From contig CAYFYA010000020.1 in assembly GCA_964347325.1 (NCBI GenBank), positions 1 to 32,445 of the forward strand: a stretch of DNA of 32,445 bases, read 5' to 3'. Below, piece after piece: positions 1 through 7,115 of the stretch; position 1 is the first letter of the stretch, and every line of letters begins with the position of its first letter. Origin of the DNA: JAJISG01 sp964347325. Lineage in GTDB: Archaea > Thermoplasmatota > Thermoplasmata > RBG-16-68-12 > JAJISG01. The notes under the pieces are model-generated. The model searched no databases, was not told the DNA's origin, and was given only the letters and a program-made list of their open reading frames with translations. The translations under genes and the position numbers were made by a program.

Positions 1-1
1 C

Positions 2-1216
2 TCCGACGACGGGGGAGAGACATGGGGTAGTATCCTCAACATCGACGATCAACCGAGTTTCGCGGACAAGGAAGCCATGGCCAGCAACGGAAATGGTACC
101 TTGTACGTGGTCTACGACGACGTCGATCTGGTGACCGGGGACACGAGCATCCGCTTTACCCACTCGACCGATGGCGGCGGGAGCTGGGCCCCCACTTCCG
201 CCGTGCCAAGCAGCGCGCAGGGAGTGGCGCCCGTCATCGCCACGCAACCCAACAGCACGGTGCACGTTGCCTGGTGGGACTGGGGAGCGGGCGACGTCAT
301 GTCCGCCACCTCGTGGAACCGTGGGGAGTCATGGGTGGAGGGGGTTCAGGTCAACTCCCTGTCCGGTTCGGCCCCCGGGAGTGCGGACAACTTCTGGCGG
401 ATGCCCCTGCCCTCCATGGTGTCGGACGCCGAGGGGGGCCTGTACGTGGCCTGGCCCGATCGTGGGGAAGGCAACCTGGACATCTTGGTCGCTCGCTCCC
501 TTGACCACGGGATGACCTGGTCCACGCCTAGCCGCGTCAACGACGATGGGTCCGGGAGAGAGCAGCGGATGGTCGCCTTGGCCGTAGATGGTCAGGAAGT
601 CCTCCACGCCGCGTGGCTAGACAACCGCACAGGAAACCTCAACGTCTACTACAGCAACTCCACCGATCGTGGGATGACGTGGTCCCGAAACCTGCGCGTT
701 ACCACGGTGGAGACGCCTCACACCTACGCACGGCCAGGGGACTACCTGGGCCTAGCGGCCGACCGGTACGGGAACGCCTACGTGGTCTGGACCGACGGGC
801 GCGGGGAAGACCTGGACATCTACTTCGCCATGGCCGACTTCACGAAGCCCACCATCGAAATCACCTCGCCCTCGGAGGGCGACATCTTGACGTCAGAGGT
901 GGTAGAGATTGCCGGAGTTGCCGAGGACAACGTGGCCCTGGCAGCGGTGGAGGTGAGCGGCAACGGGACGCAGTGGTTTCCCGCCACGGGCAAGGCCACG
1001 TGGGCGGCCAACCTGACGCTTCCAGAGGGGATCGCCACGATCTACGCCCGGGCCATCGACGCCTCGGGCAACGTCGCGGTCGACAGCATCGAGATCCGGG
1101 TGGAGATCCCGCCCTCCTTCACCCTGATCGCCTTCGCCGCGATGGGAGTGGGGGCCCTCCTCACTGCCACCGTTGTCATCTGGAGGATTCGGGTGCGAAG
1201 GCGACGGGACCAGTAG
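2..1216 (+). CDS. Asp-box (BNR/sialidase-like) surface protein, 5' end outside window
   Basis: The reading frame is open to the left edge: codons from base 2 already spell an Asp box (SDDGGETW), so the first ATG at 77 is internal and the gene starts upstream. Counting from that ATG, further Asp-box-like motifs (S-x-D/N-x-G-x-x-W) lie near residues 30, 79, 141 and 195, the blade marker of sialidase/BNR beta-propellers. A predicted Ig-like domain follows at about 257-342, then one membrane helix at about 347-369 and a short basic tail (RVRRRRDQ). The layout is an outward-facing propeller anchored at its C-terminus. Asp boxes occur in many non-sialidase proteins and no sialidase catalytic set is visible, so no enzyme activity is claimed. 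Confidence 0.8.
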   Translation, partial: SDDGGETWGSILNIDDQPSFADKEAMASNGNGTLYVVYDDVDLVTGDTSIRFTHSTDGGGSWAPTSAVPSSAQGVAPVIATQPNSTVHVAWWDWGAGDVMSATSWNRGESWVEGVQVNSLSGSAPGSADNFWRMPLPSMVSDAEGGLYVAWPDRGEGNLDILVARSLDHGMTWSTPSRVNDDGSGREQRMVALAVDGQEVLHAAWLDNRTGNLNVYYSNSTDRGMTWSRNLRVTTVETPHTYARPGDYLGLAADRYGNAYVVWTDGRGEDLDIYFAMADFTKPTIEITSPSEGDILTSEVVEIAGVAEDNVALAAVEVSGNGTQWFPATGKATWAANLTLPEGIATIYARAIDASGNVAVDSIEIRVEIPPSFTLIAFAAMGVGALLTATVVIWRIRVRRRRDQ

Positions 1217-1461
1217 AAGGGGGCTTACGGCCGTCACCTGGCACATAATCCCCCTTGATCATATCCCTCGCCGAGGTAGGCGTACGGCCATCACATCGTG
1301 TAGCGATTACGAGCGGCGTTCTATCGGGAGAATGGCCTCACCTTTCTTCGGCCCGCTCTGTGTTCCGGTTCTCAGAATCTAGGCCCTCCTCCCGGGGCAG
1401 AGTCCTGTAGCCCAGCATCATCTTCTTATCACCCTCTCGTCTTCCTTCGGTCAGAGATCGT

Positions 1462-1992
1462 ATGGAACACAGGATTTGGCTAGTATCAATGATCACGATG
1501 ACCCTGGCTCTGATGACCCTCTCGTTGGCACCTGTTTCGGAGGCGGAGAGTTTGGACGTTCGCCTCAGAGACTCCAATGACTTCGCCCCAGACAGGATAG
1601 CCGCCCAACCCGGTGAGTCCCTCACACTGCACCTCATCAACGATGGTTTCGCCCCCCACTCCTTCACACTGTTCTCTGACAGGAACCCGTCCGTCCCCTT
1701 GAGCGATGAGGCGGACCTGCAGGCTTACAACGCCACCCACATCAAACTGGTGGACGTCTGGCTGAAGGGAGGGGAGGGGGCGACCGTCACCTTCACCGCG
1801 CCTTCTGAGAATGGCACCTACGTCTTCGTGTGCATGGTGCCTCTCCACACCGTGGGAGGGATGCACGGACAGCTGATTGTAGGGGAAGAGCCATCGGGAA
1901 TCGAACCCATGACCGTGGGGGTCATCGTCGCTATCTCTGTGGCCGTGGCTGCCATCTCGATCCTCGTGCTCCTAAAGCGGAGACGCCCCTAA
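1462..1992 (+). CDS. Membrane-anchored cupredoxin (type 1 blue-copper domain)
   Basis: A 176-residue protein: signal peptide about 1-28, one cupredoxin domain about 30-141, and a C-terminal membrane helix about 150-170 followed by KRRRP. The type 1 copper ligands are all visible: H66 in the APHSF segment, then C124, H129 and M134 in a C-x4-H-x4-M loop. This matches plastocyanin/halocyanin-like proteins that carry electrons on the outer membrane face. The electron partner is not in the window; the secreted protein on the opposite strand downstream could be related but nothing proves it. No strong Shine-Dalgarno precedes the ATG, which suits a short leader. A nitrosocyanin-like or copper-storage role is an alternative. 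Confidence 0.85.
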   Translation: MEHRIWLVSMITMTLALMTLSLAPVSEAESLDVRLRDSNDFAPDRIAAQPGESLTLHLINDGFAPHSFTLFSDRNPSVPLSDEADLQAYNATHIKLVDVWLKGGEGATVTFTAPSENGTYVFVCMVPLHTVGGMHGQLIVGEEPSGIEPMTVGVIVAISVAVAAISILVLLKRRRP

Positions 1993-2389
1993 CGCCGGCG
2001 CCATGAGACGAGGGCGACTACGAGAGCTTACCTCTCGAATCGGGTGCCAATGGTCGAAGGGCGAAGGTCAGCCCCGACAATGGCTAGCCCGACAATTGGC
2101 TTGAATATGGCCCTGAGGAGACTGGACTCAGGACGAAGCCAAAGGCAGATTCGATGAGCCCTACATTCATCCCTCTGAAGACCATCCTGAGGGGCCTTCT
2201 GCCCGGACGCACAGCCCTTCGTCGCCAGTTCCGATCTCCAAGAAAGACAGGGAGAGCATTCCTTCCGTCCGGACTCATCCTGCCTGGGTGACGTGTTTCT
2301 GGCCAGAGCTGGGAACAAGACGAGAGAAATGAGAGAGAGGCGAGTGGAATCCTTGTCCACCCACCTACCAAGTGTACATCTGGGTCTCT
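1993..2389. other. 397-bp convergent gap with no convincing gene
   Basis: The gap lies between the converging cupredoxin and secreted-protein genes. Open frames of about 95-110 codons exist on the minus strand but have low-complexity composition, no promoter and no recognisable domain. Its only visible structure is a short imperfect tandem repeat at 2070-2101. Confidence 0.4.
2070..2101. repeat. Imperfect 16-bp tandem duplication
   Basis: Two adjacent units, AGCCCCGACAATGGCT (2070-2085) and AGCCCGACAATTGGCT (2086-2101), differ by one deleted C and one added T. Each unit begins with AGCC and ends with GGCT, so each can also fold on itself. It is noncoding by my reading and its function is unknown. 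Confidence 0.5.
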
Positions 2390-2980
2390 CTAGGGCACGT
2401 TCGGATTGAGCTCCGCAAAGATGCCGTCAGGGTTTCCCCTCCAGATCCAGGCGTGTAGGAGCCAGAGAGGTGGATGCCAGATGGCCAGGGGCACGCCCCG
2501 ATCCGGACAGGTGTCTGGATCTGGCCAAGGGATCTCGACGCCGTCAGCGTAATGGCAGGCTGCTTCGTGGAAATGCCACTCATCGGAGTCTCCTGCGAAT
2601 CCTTCGGGAGCGGGTCCCAACGCTACAAGCACATACTCCAAACCGACGAGCTTGGGTCCGTCTCCCTCTGCCCAGCTGTAGAGCAGCATCTCTGGTTCGG
2701 TGACGGCAAAGAACGGATCCACGGCAGGCACGGGTCCAACGAACCTAAGGTAGTGTGCACCCATGTTAGGTATGTGTGGTGAGATGGGTACATAGCCATC
2801 CGCCAAGGCTCTACTCACATCGTGATACTTGACTGTGGCCTGCCGGGCGGCAGCCAGTTGTTTGTTCACAACGCTCCCCGGTGCTCCCGGGGCTGCCAGG
2901 ACCACTGGAGCCATGAATATCATGACCAGGGCTGCCACCATAAGGGGTGCGACTATGGACTTCGTTATGATTCTTATCAT
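2390..2980 (-). CDS. Secreted protein of unknown function with conserved His/Cys/Trp pattern
   Basis: A 196-residue protein with a clear signal peptide (about 1-29, ending in a VVLAAPGAPG-like cleavage region) and no other membrane segment. The mature part has features I associate with a widespread but uncharacterised secreted family: an ALADGYVP segment, a MGAHYLRF segment, a WHFHEAACHY patch, a CP..G element and a C-terminal LHAWIWRGNPDGIF segment. The cluster of His residues and two Cys could bind metal, but this is inference. The start is set by a strong Shine-Dalgarno three bases before the ATG. It converges on the cupredoxin gene, so a shared copper or redox role is possible. Confidence 0.75.
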   Translation of the reverse strand: MIRIITKSIVAPLMVAALVMIFMAPVVLAAPGAPGSVVNKQLAAARQATVKYHDVSRALADGYVPISPHIPNMGAHYLRFVGPVPAVDPFFAVTEPEMLLYSWAEGDGPKLVGLEYVLVALGPAPEGFAGDSDEWHFHEAACHYADGVEIPWPDPDTCPDRGVPLAIWHPPLWLLHAWIWRGNPDGIFAELNPNVP

Positions 2981-2983
2981 GAT

Positions 2984-2991
2984 TCACCTCC
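2984..2991 (-). promoter_or_regulatory. Strong Shine-Dalgarno for the secreted protein gene
   Basis: The minus-strand sequence GGAGGTGA ends three bases before the ATG at 2980. It is a near-perfect match to the archaeal 16S anti-SD and shows this gene has a leader, unlike several leaderless neighbours. Confidence 0.75.
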
Positions 2992-3208
2992 TCCCGCATT
3001 CGGGCGTTGGGTATTTCTTCCAGCGCCCCTCCTCGGCGCCCAATGGGACGTGATAGCAAGTTACATGATAAGCCTATCGACATTCTGTTTCTTGATAATA
3101 CGTGCAGGGCGAGATACACCTCACTTGGGAGGCCTACCGCCCTCTCGCCCAGATTGTCCTCGGGGAGAGGGCGGCGAGGATTCTCTAGCCCAAGCTCAGG
3201 GTGCGGTC

Positions 3209-3811
3209 TCACGTCGTCGGTGGCGCCATCGGCGCAGCCGCTGGTGTCTCCTCAGGTATCGAGAAGAAGGCCACGATCTGCAATATGCCAGCGATGAGGA
3301 TGACAAGGAGCCCTACCCCTACGATCATGAGGACTGCTCCGATTAGGAAGATAATCGCCGTAGTACCAAAGATGCCGACCCCCAGGGTTGAGGAGATGGC
3401 ATCAAAGCTCCGCTTGTAGAAGATGGCCGCGATGATGTATACAACCCAGGCCAGTACGAGTCCCAGGATGATGGCAGTGAAGATGGCGATTATGTCACCT
3501 TCGGTTGGGGTTTCAATGAACTCAAAGCCTGTCGCCCCAAACCCAAAGAACGCGAAGAGGGCTCCGAAGACAAAGCCAGCCAGTACGACAAGGGCAATGA
3601 TGACGAGGACGAAGAAGATGATGAAGTTCGTGAAGATGTCCGGTCGGCGAACGACGTCCGCTACGAACTTGACAGCGATCATGACGAGAATCAAGCCAAC
3701 GATCGGGATAGCAATCGAACCGAACGGGATGAAAATCCCGGCGATTCCTCCTAGTAGCAGCAGCAGGGACCCTACTCCTCCGTAGATCTTAGCCTCGCGA
3801 AGAGAAGCCAT
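3209..3811 (-). CDS. DUF996-family integral membrane protein
   Basis: A 200-residue, very hydrophobic protein with about five membrane helices and a short Pro/Ala/Thr-rich C-terminus. The N-terminal segment (SLREAKIYGGVGSLLLLLGG) and the following IVGLILVMIAVKFVADVV stretch match the DUF996 family, which is mainly archaeal and has no known function. An ATG four codons upstream (3823) is also open, but a TATA-like box at 3832-3841 sits only 14 nt from that codon and 26 nt from the ATG at 3811. The downstream ATG is therefore the better, leaderless start. No operon partner is evident. Confidence 0.75.
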   Translation of the reverse strand: MASLREAKIYGGVGSLLLLLGGIAGIFIPFGSIAIPIVGLILVMIAVKFVADVVRRPDIFTNFIIFFVLVIIALVVLAGFVFGALFAFFGFGATGFEFIETPTEGDIIAIFTAIILGLVLAWVVYIIAAIFYKRSFDAISSTLGVGIFGTTAIIFLIGAVLMIVGVGLLVILIAGILQIVAFFSIPEETPAAAPMAPPTT

Positions 3812-3831
3812 GTGGGAGGCCATGAGGAGTG

Positions 3832-3841
3832 AAATATAAAT
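3832..3841 (-). promoter_or_regulatory. TATA-like box for the DUF996 gene
   Basis: The minus strand reads CATTTATATTTC across this site, centred about 26 nt before the ATG at 3811, the spacing of a leaderless archaeal transcript. Confidence 0.6.
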
Positions 3842-3916
3842 GAGTTGTCATGCGAATCCGCCCGGAAGCTTGCGTGACTTGTCATTCCAAGTGGGGGCCC
3901 GTCTTTGGGGCATAGC

Positions 3917-4048
3917 TCACTTTCGCGGACGGGGACTCCCCCCATCCGCCTGGATGCTGAACAGCGTCGCCAAGTAACGTGTGAGCAGAACCGCAACGAC
4001 GGTTACCGCAACGCCGCTGGCTACTTTTGCCGGATGAGCTGAATTCAC
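3917..4048 (-). CDS. Possible 43-residue single-helix membrane protein
   Basis: A GTG at 4048 opens a 43-codon frame: a short polar N-terminus, one hydrophobic helix (about residues 9-27, VASGVAVTVVAVLLTRYLA) and a polar, basic end (SPRPRK). A TATA-like element at 4071-4080 is 27-28 nt upstream of this GTG, which supports a leaderless start there; the same frame is open further upstream. It fills most of the otherwise empty 3.8-4.2 kb gap. No family is recognised, and a chance frame cannot be excluded. Confidence 0.35.
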   Translation of the reverse strand: MNSAHPAKVASGVAVTVVAVLLTRYLATLFSIQADGGSPRPRK

Positions 4049-4070
4049 CAAACTAGAGTGGAAGAGGGTC

Positions 4071-4080
4071 CGGATATAGA
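4071..4080 (-). promoter_or_regulatory. TATA-like box ahead of the small membrane ORF
   Basis: The minus strand reads TCTATATCCG, about 28 nt before the GTG at 4048. Confidence 0.35.
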
Positions 4081-4180
4081 CAAAGGGGGCTTGCAGCCTT
4101 AACCTGGCGGGAGAGGTAGTCACAACGTGTTCTTGATGGCGCCTCTTCCTTAGATCATCCTCCAGGCAAAGTGACCTAGC

Positions 4181-6058
4181 CTAACGGCCAAAGGCCAGAC
4201 GAGCAGAGTTCAGGACGACGAGTAGAGCGTTGCCCTCATGCAGTGCTGCGGCCCCCAAGGGCGAGATCCAACCGAGGAAGGCCAAGAGAATGCCACCGAG
4301 GTTCAGAGCGAGTCCTAGGAGGATGTTCTGCAGGATGATGCGCCTTGTCCTCCGTGCGTGCGTGACGAACCAGACGATCTTCTCCAAGTCCGCCTCCAGA
4401 AGTGCTACGTCCGCAACCTCCAGAGACGCATCTGTGGCGGTATCCCCAACCGCCACTGCAACGTCGGCAGCGGCCAGGGCGGGGGCATCATTCACCCCAT
4501 CACCGGCCATCAGAACCGTCAGGTCCTGTCGCTTCAGAGTCTCGACCACTCTCACCTTGTCTTCTGGAAGGAGACCTCCTTGAACCTCCGCGATACCTCC
4601 AAGAGCCGCGACCTGCGTCGCCGCCTCCACCTCATCCCCTGTGATGAGCCCAACCCGTTCGATGCCGTGATGTCTCAGTCTCTGAACCGTTTCCCGTATT
4701 CCCTTGCGGGGCGTGTCCTCCAGGTACAGGGCACCGACGAGCCGGCCGTTCCTGGCCACGAAGACCTTCGTAGTTCCGGGCACAACGCCGTCCGGAAGCG
4801 CTCCACGAATGGAGGCGTCTGTGCTAACATGCCGGAGCAGCTCCTCGTTACCAACCATCACTTCCGCTCCGCCCACCTGCGACACGACGCCCATCCCCGG
4901 GAGAACCTCGAACTCATGGGGTTCAGGGAAGGTCAGTTTCCGTCTCCTCGCTTCGCGCGCGATCGCCCTTCCCAGGGCGTGTTCCGAGTACATCTCCGCG
5001 GCGGCCGCCAGAGAGAGAACCTCGTCCTGTTCCACCCCTCCGATGGCGCTGATCCGTACGACGCGGGGGCTGCTCAGCGTGAGCGTCCCCGTCTTATCGA
5101 AGAGGACGGCCTGGACTTTGGCCGCGTTCTCGACCACGTCCCCGCCCTTGACCAAGATCCCTCTCTTGGCACTTTTGCCCATCGAGGCCACAACTGCCGT
5201 TGGCGTCGCGAGGACGAGGGAGCACGGACATGCCACCACTAGAACGGAGATGGCCCTTACGACATCGGTCGTCACCAACCAGGCACCGAAGGCAACGACC
5301 AAGATCACAGGAGCGAACCAACGGGCGTAGCGGTCGGCGATACGTTCGATCGGAGCCCTCCGGGCCAGACTCTGCCTCACGAGACTTATGATGCGGCCGT
5401 ACGTGGAGTCCCGCGCCAAAGCGGAGGCCTTGAAGAGCAGGTATCCCCCCTCCACAACAGATCCGCTGAGCAGTTCACTCCCGGGTGATTTCGGAACGGC
5501 GAAGGGTTCCCCCGTCAGAGCCGCCTCGTTGACACTGGCGCGGCCAGAGAGGACCACGCCATCTACCGGAACCAGGTCCCCTGTGCGCACCGCGACGGTC
5601 ATCCCAGGGCCCACCTTGTCCACCGGGACCACCCTTTCCTCCCCGTCCATCAGTACGTGGGCCGTCCGGGGAGCGCCCTTAAGGAGGGCCTGAAGGGACC
5701 GCCGAGACCGGTTGCTGATGTAGTCCTCCAATAGCTCGCCAGCGTTCAGCATAAGGGCGACGATGGCAGCTGCGGCGTACTCTCCCAGGAGGGCTGTAGC
5801 CCCGACGGCGCTGACGACCAAGCCATCCACACCGAAGCGTTTCTCCAGGAGTTCACTGGCGAAACTCACGGCGATGGGAACCATCCCGATGAGAATGGCC
5901 AGTAGAGCGAGGGGCTGAGCGAGATTCAGGGGATCCGACAGCACGAAGGAGAGCAGCAGACTCCCGGAGATGAGAGCGGCCGTGGCCCCCACGAGGACGA
6001 ATCTGTTCCTGAGTTTCGGCACCTCTTCTTCGATGATTGGAGGCGAAGCGGACTCCAC
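4181..6058 (-). CDS. P1B-type heavy-metal-transporting ATPase
   Basis: A 625-residue transition-metal pump without an N-terminal HMA metal-binding domain. Visible motifs: TGEP at 182-185 (actuator domain), the membrane metal site CPC at 277-279, DKTGT at 321-325 (phosphorylated Asp321), TGD near 473, GDGVNDAPAL at 519-528, and HEGN at 607-610 in the last helix. CPC with a last-helix HEG motif does not match the textbook pairings: copper pumps (P1B-1) carry CPC with YN and MxxxS, Zn/Cd pumps (P1B-2) carry CPC with K and D, and CoaT-type pumps (P1B-4) carry SPC with HEGG[T]. The metal is therefore uncertain among Co, Ni, Zn and Cu. The nucleotide-domain motif usually SEHP is SEHA here (358-361). 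It lies 109 bp downstream of the NikR-like gene but has its own TATA box, with an inverted repeat beside it. Confidence 0.92.
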   Translation of the reverse strand: MESASPPIIEEEVPKLRNRFVLVGATAALISGSLLLSFVLSDPLNLAQPLALLAILIGMVPIAVSFASELLEKRFGVDGLVVSAVGATALLGEYAAAAIVALMLNAGELLEDYISNRSRRSLQALLKGAPRTAHVLMDGEERVVPVDKVGPGMTVAVRTGDLVPVDGVVLSGRASVNEAALTGEPFAVPKSPGSELLSGSVVEGGYLLFKASALARDSTYGRIISLVRQSLARRAPIERIADRYARWFAPVILVVAFGAWLVTTDVVRAISVLVVACPCSLVLATPTAVVASMGKSAKRGILVKGGDVVENAAKVQAVLFDKTGTLTLSSPRVVRISAIGGVEQDEVLSLAAAAEMYSEHALGRAIAREARRRKLTFPEPHEFEVLPGMGVVSQVGGAEVMVGNEELLRHVSTDASIRGALPDGVVPGTTKVFVARNGRLVGALYLEDTPRKGIRETVQRLRHHGIERVGLITGDEVEAATQVAALGGIAEVQGGLLPEDKVRVVETLKRQDLTVLMAGDGVNDAPALAAADVAVAVGDTATDASLEVADVALLEADLEKIVWFVTHARRTRRIILQNILLGLALNLGGILLAFLGWISPLGAAALHEGNALLVVLNSARLAFGR

Positions 6059-6081
6059 GGATTACTTCAGGACGATCCACC

Positions 6082-6090
6082 GATATATGT
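6082..6090 (-). promoter_or_regulatory. TATA-like box of the metal ATPase gene
   Basis: The minus strand reads CACATATATCGG around this site, centred about 27 nt before the ATG at 6058. The ATPase can therefore be transcribed as a leaderless mRNA independently of the upstream regulator gene. Confidence 0.6.
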
Positions 6091-6091
6091 G

Positions 6092-6125
6092 ACACTGGCA
6101 GGAATTGGCGAGCTGCTACCAGTGT
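6092..6125. promoter_or_regulatory. Inverted repeat, candidate operator for the metal ATPase
   Basis: Perfect 7-bp arms ACACTGG (6092-6098) and CCAGTGT (6119-6125) are separated by 20 bp. The ATPase-proximal arm abuts the TATA-like box and covers the expected BRE position. NikR-type ribbon-helix-helix tetramers bind two half-sites about two helical turns apart; the start-to-start spacing here is 27 bp, somewhat longer than the E. coli NikR site. Binding by the adjacent NikR-like protein is inference. Confidence 0.5.
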
Positions 6126-6167
6126 ACTGCCAAGGCCCTTCAGGAGTCGGAGGTGGACGGATACCGC

Positions 6168-6557
6168 TCACGCGGCAATCACACGGACGGCCTCGATCCC
6201 GCGGACGACCCGGAGGTCCTCCACGAACTCCCGCACCTTCTCAGCTTCACCCCTGACGAGCACCACCTCGAGGCAAGACCTTCCCATGTGATGGTGCGTG
6301 GTAGTGGCGATGATGTTCTCGTGGCGGTGTGCGAGGAGACTGATCTCATCGAAAATGCCCTTGCGGTCGATTCGAAAGGAGAGCGTCACCACGGCGAGGA
6401 TCTGTCCGTCAAGGGTCATTTCCCAGTCGAGCTCTGTGAAGTATGACCGAAGGGCGTCCCTCACCACCTCAGACTTCGTTGCATACCCCTTCTCGTCTAC
6501 CATCCGGTCGATCTTCGTCGCCAGCTCATCGGTGAGAGAGACATTCAGAGTCTTCAT
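6168..6557 (-). CDS. NikR-like metal-responsive transcriptional regulator
   Basis: A 129-residue protein with an N-terminal ribbon-helix-helix DNA-binding domain (about 1-45, with the strand KTLNVSLTD) and a C-terminal ACT-like NikR domain (about 50-129). Canonical NikR binds nickel through His, His-x-His and Cys. Here H77, H88, H90 and C95 provide the same set, but the gap from the last His to Cys is five residues instead of six, and extra His occur at 79 and 89. The fold is clear; the exact metal preference is not. It is the first gene before the P1B ATPase on the same strand, which suggests that it controls metal export. Confidence 0.87.
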   Translation of the reverse strand: MKTLNVSLTDELATKIDRMVDEKGYATKSEVVRDALRSYFTELDWEMTLDGQILAVVTLSFRIDRKGIFDEISLLAHRHENIIATTTHHHMGRSCLEVVLVRGEAEKVREFVEDLRVVRGIEAVRVIAA

Positions 6558-6717
6558 CTCAACAGCCTCTTTGCCCCATCGCCTTTCGCCCCCATAATCC
6601 TTCAGCTCGAGTGCGATAAGCTTTGCTCGCGGTCCTCGTTCGAGAGGGGAGAGAAAGGCCAGTCGTGCATTGGACTTTCAGCCGGTGGAGCTGGACGGGT
6701 CTCAACTGCTGACGCGA

Positions 6718-7041
6718 CTAGGACATGGTCCCTTCCAAGGGGTAGCCAGCCTCTTTCCATTCGCGCAGTCCCCCGTCGAAGTGCCACACGTTCTGGTACC
6801 CGGCCTTCTCGAGGAGTTTCGCAGCCCTGCGACTCGTGGAGCAGGCGCTATGGGAGCAGTAGCAGACTACCTCATCCTCCGGAGATAGGAGTTCCATGGC
6901 CTGCTTGTTGGATTCGGCCAGGATGGAACCCGGAATGTGCTGAGCTTCGAAGTGCCATCTCTCCATCACCATCACAAGCTTGAAGTCGTCCCCACGATCG
7001 AGCTTCGCCTTCAGCTCTTCCCTAGCTATCTGGCGCACCAT
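6718..7041 (-). CDS. Single-domain rhodanese-like protein
   Basis: A 107-residue stand-alone rhodanese. The N-terminal segment (MVRQIAREELKAKLDRGDDF) and the HIPGSI motif at 35-40 are typical. The active-site strand VVCYC ends in C62, followed by an enlarged loop with a second Cys at C67 (C-x4-C-x2-S), then the C-terminal GGLREWKEAGYPLEG element. Such proteins carry a persulfide on the loop Cys and move sulfane sulfur in the cytoplasm; C62 is the expected acceptor. C60 and C67 nearby could form a disulfide or a polysulfide relay, which is inference. Its neighbours do not fix the acceptor. Confidence 0.87.
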   Translation of the reverse strand: MVRQIAREELKAKLDRGDDFKLVMVMERWHFEAQHIPGSILAESNKQAMELLSPEDEVVCYCSHSACSTSRRAAKLLEKAGYQNVWHFDGGLREWKEAGYPLEGTMS

Positions 7042-7115
7042 TGACAGTCTCCGAGCACCCCCTCATCGGAGATAGTTACTTAGCTCTTCCGTTGCCCGTG
7101 ACTCGCGGACTGACT

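Noticed and set aside
77..1216. Calling the Asp-box protein a sialidase
   Set aside because: Asp boxes mark the fold only; no catalytic Arg triad, Tyr/Glu pair or FRIP motif could be identified in the visible part.
613..1248. 211-codon plus-strand frame overlapping the Asp-box protein
   Set aside because: Extremely Arg/Gly/His-rich out-of-frame product; the Asp boxes and membrane helix lie in the other frame.
4358..5242. 294-codon open frame on the plus strand
   Set aside because: It lies wholly antisense to the P1B ATPase, whose motifs are complete. The translated product is Arg/His/Pro-rich with no domain; long antisense frames are expected at this G+C.
6168..6557. Naming the regulator nikR outright
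   Set aside because: The fold fits, but the His-to-Cys spacing is one residue short and the neighbouring gene is an exporter, so nickel specificity is not shown.
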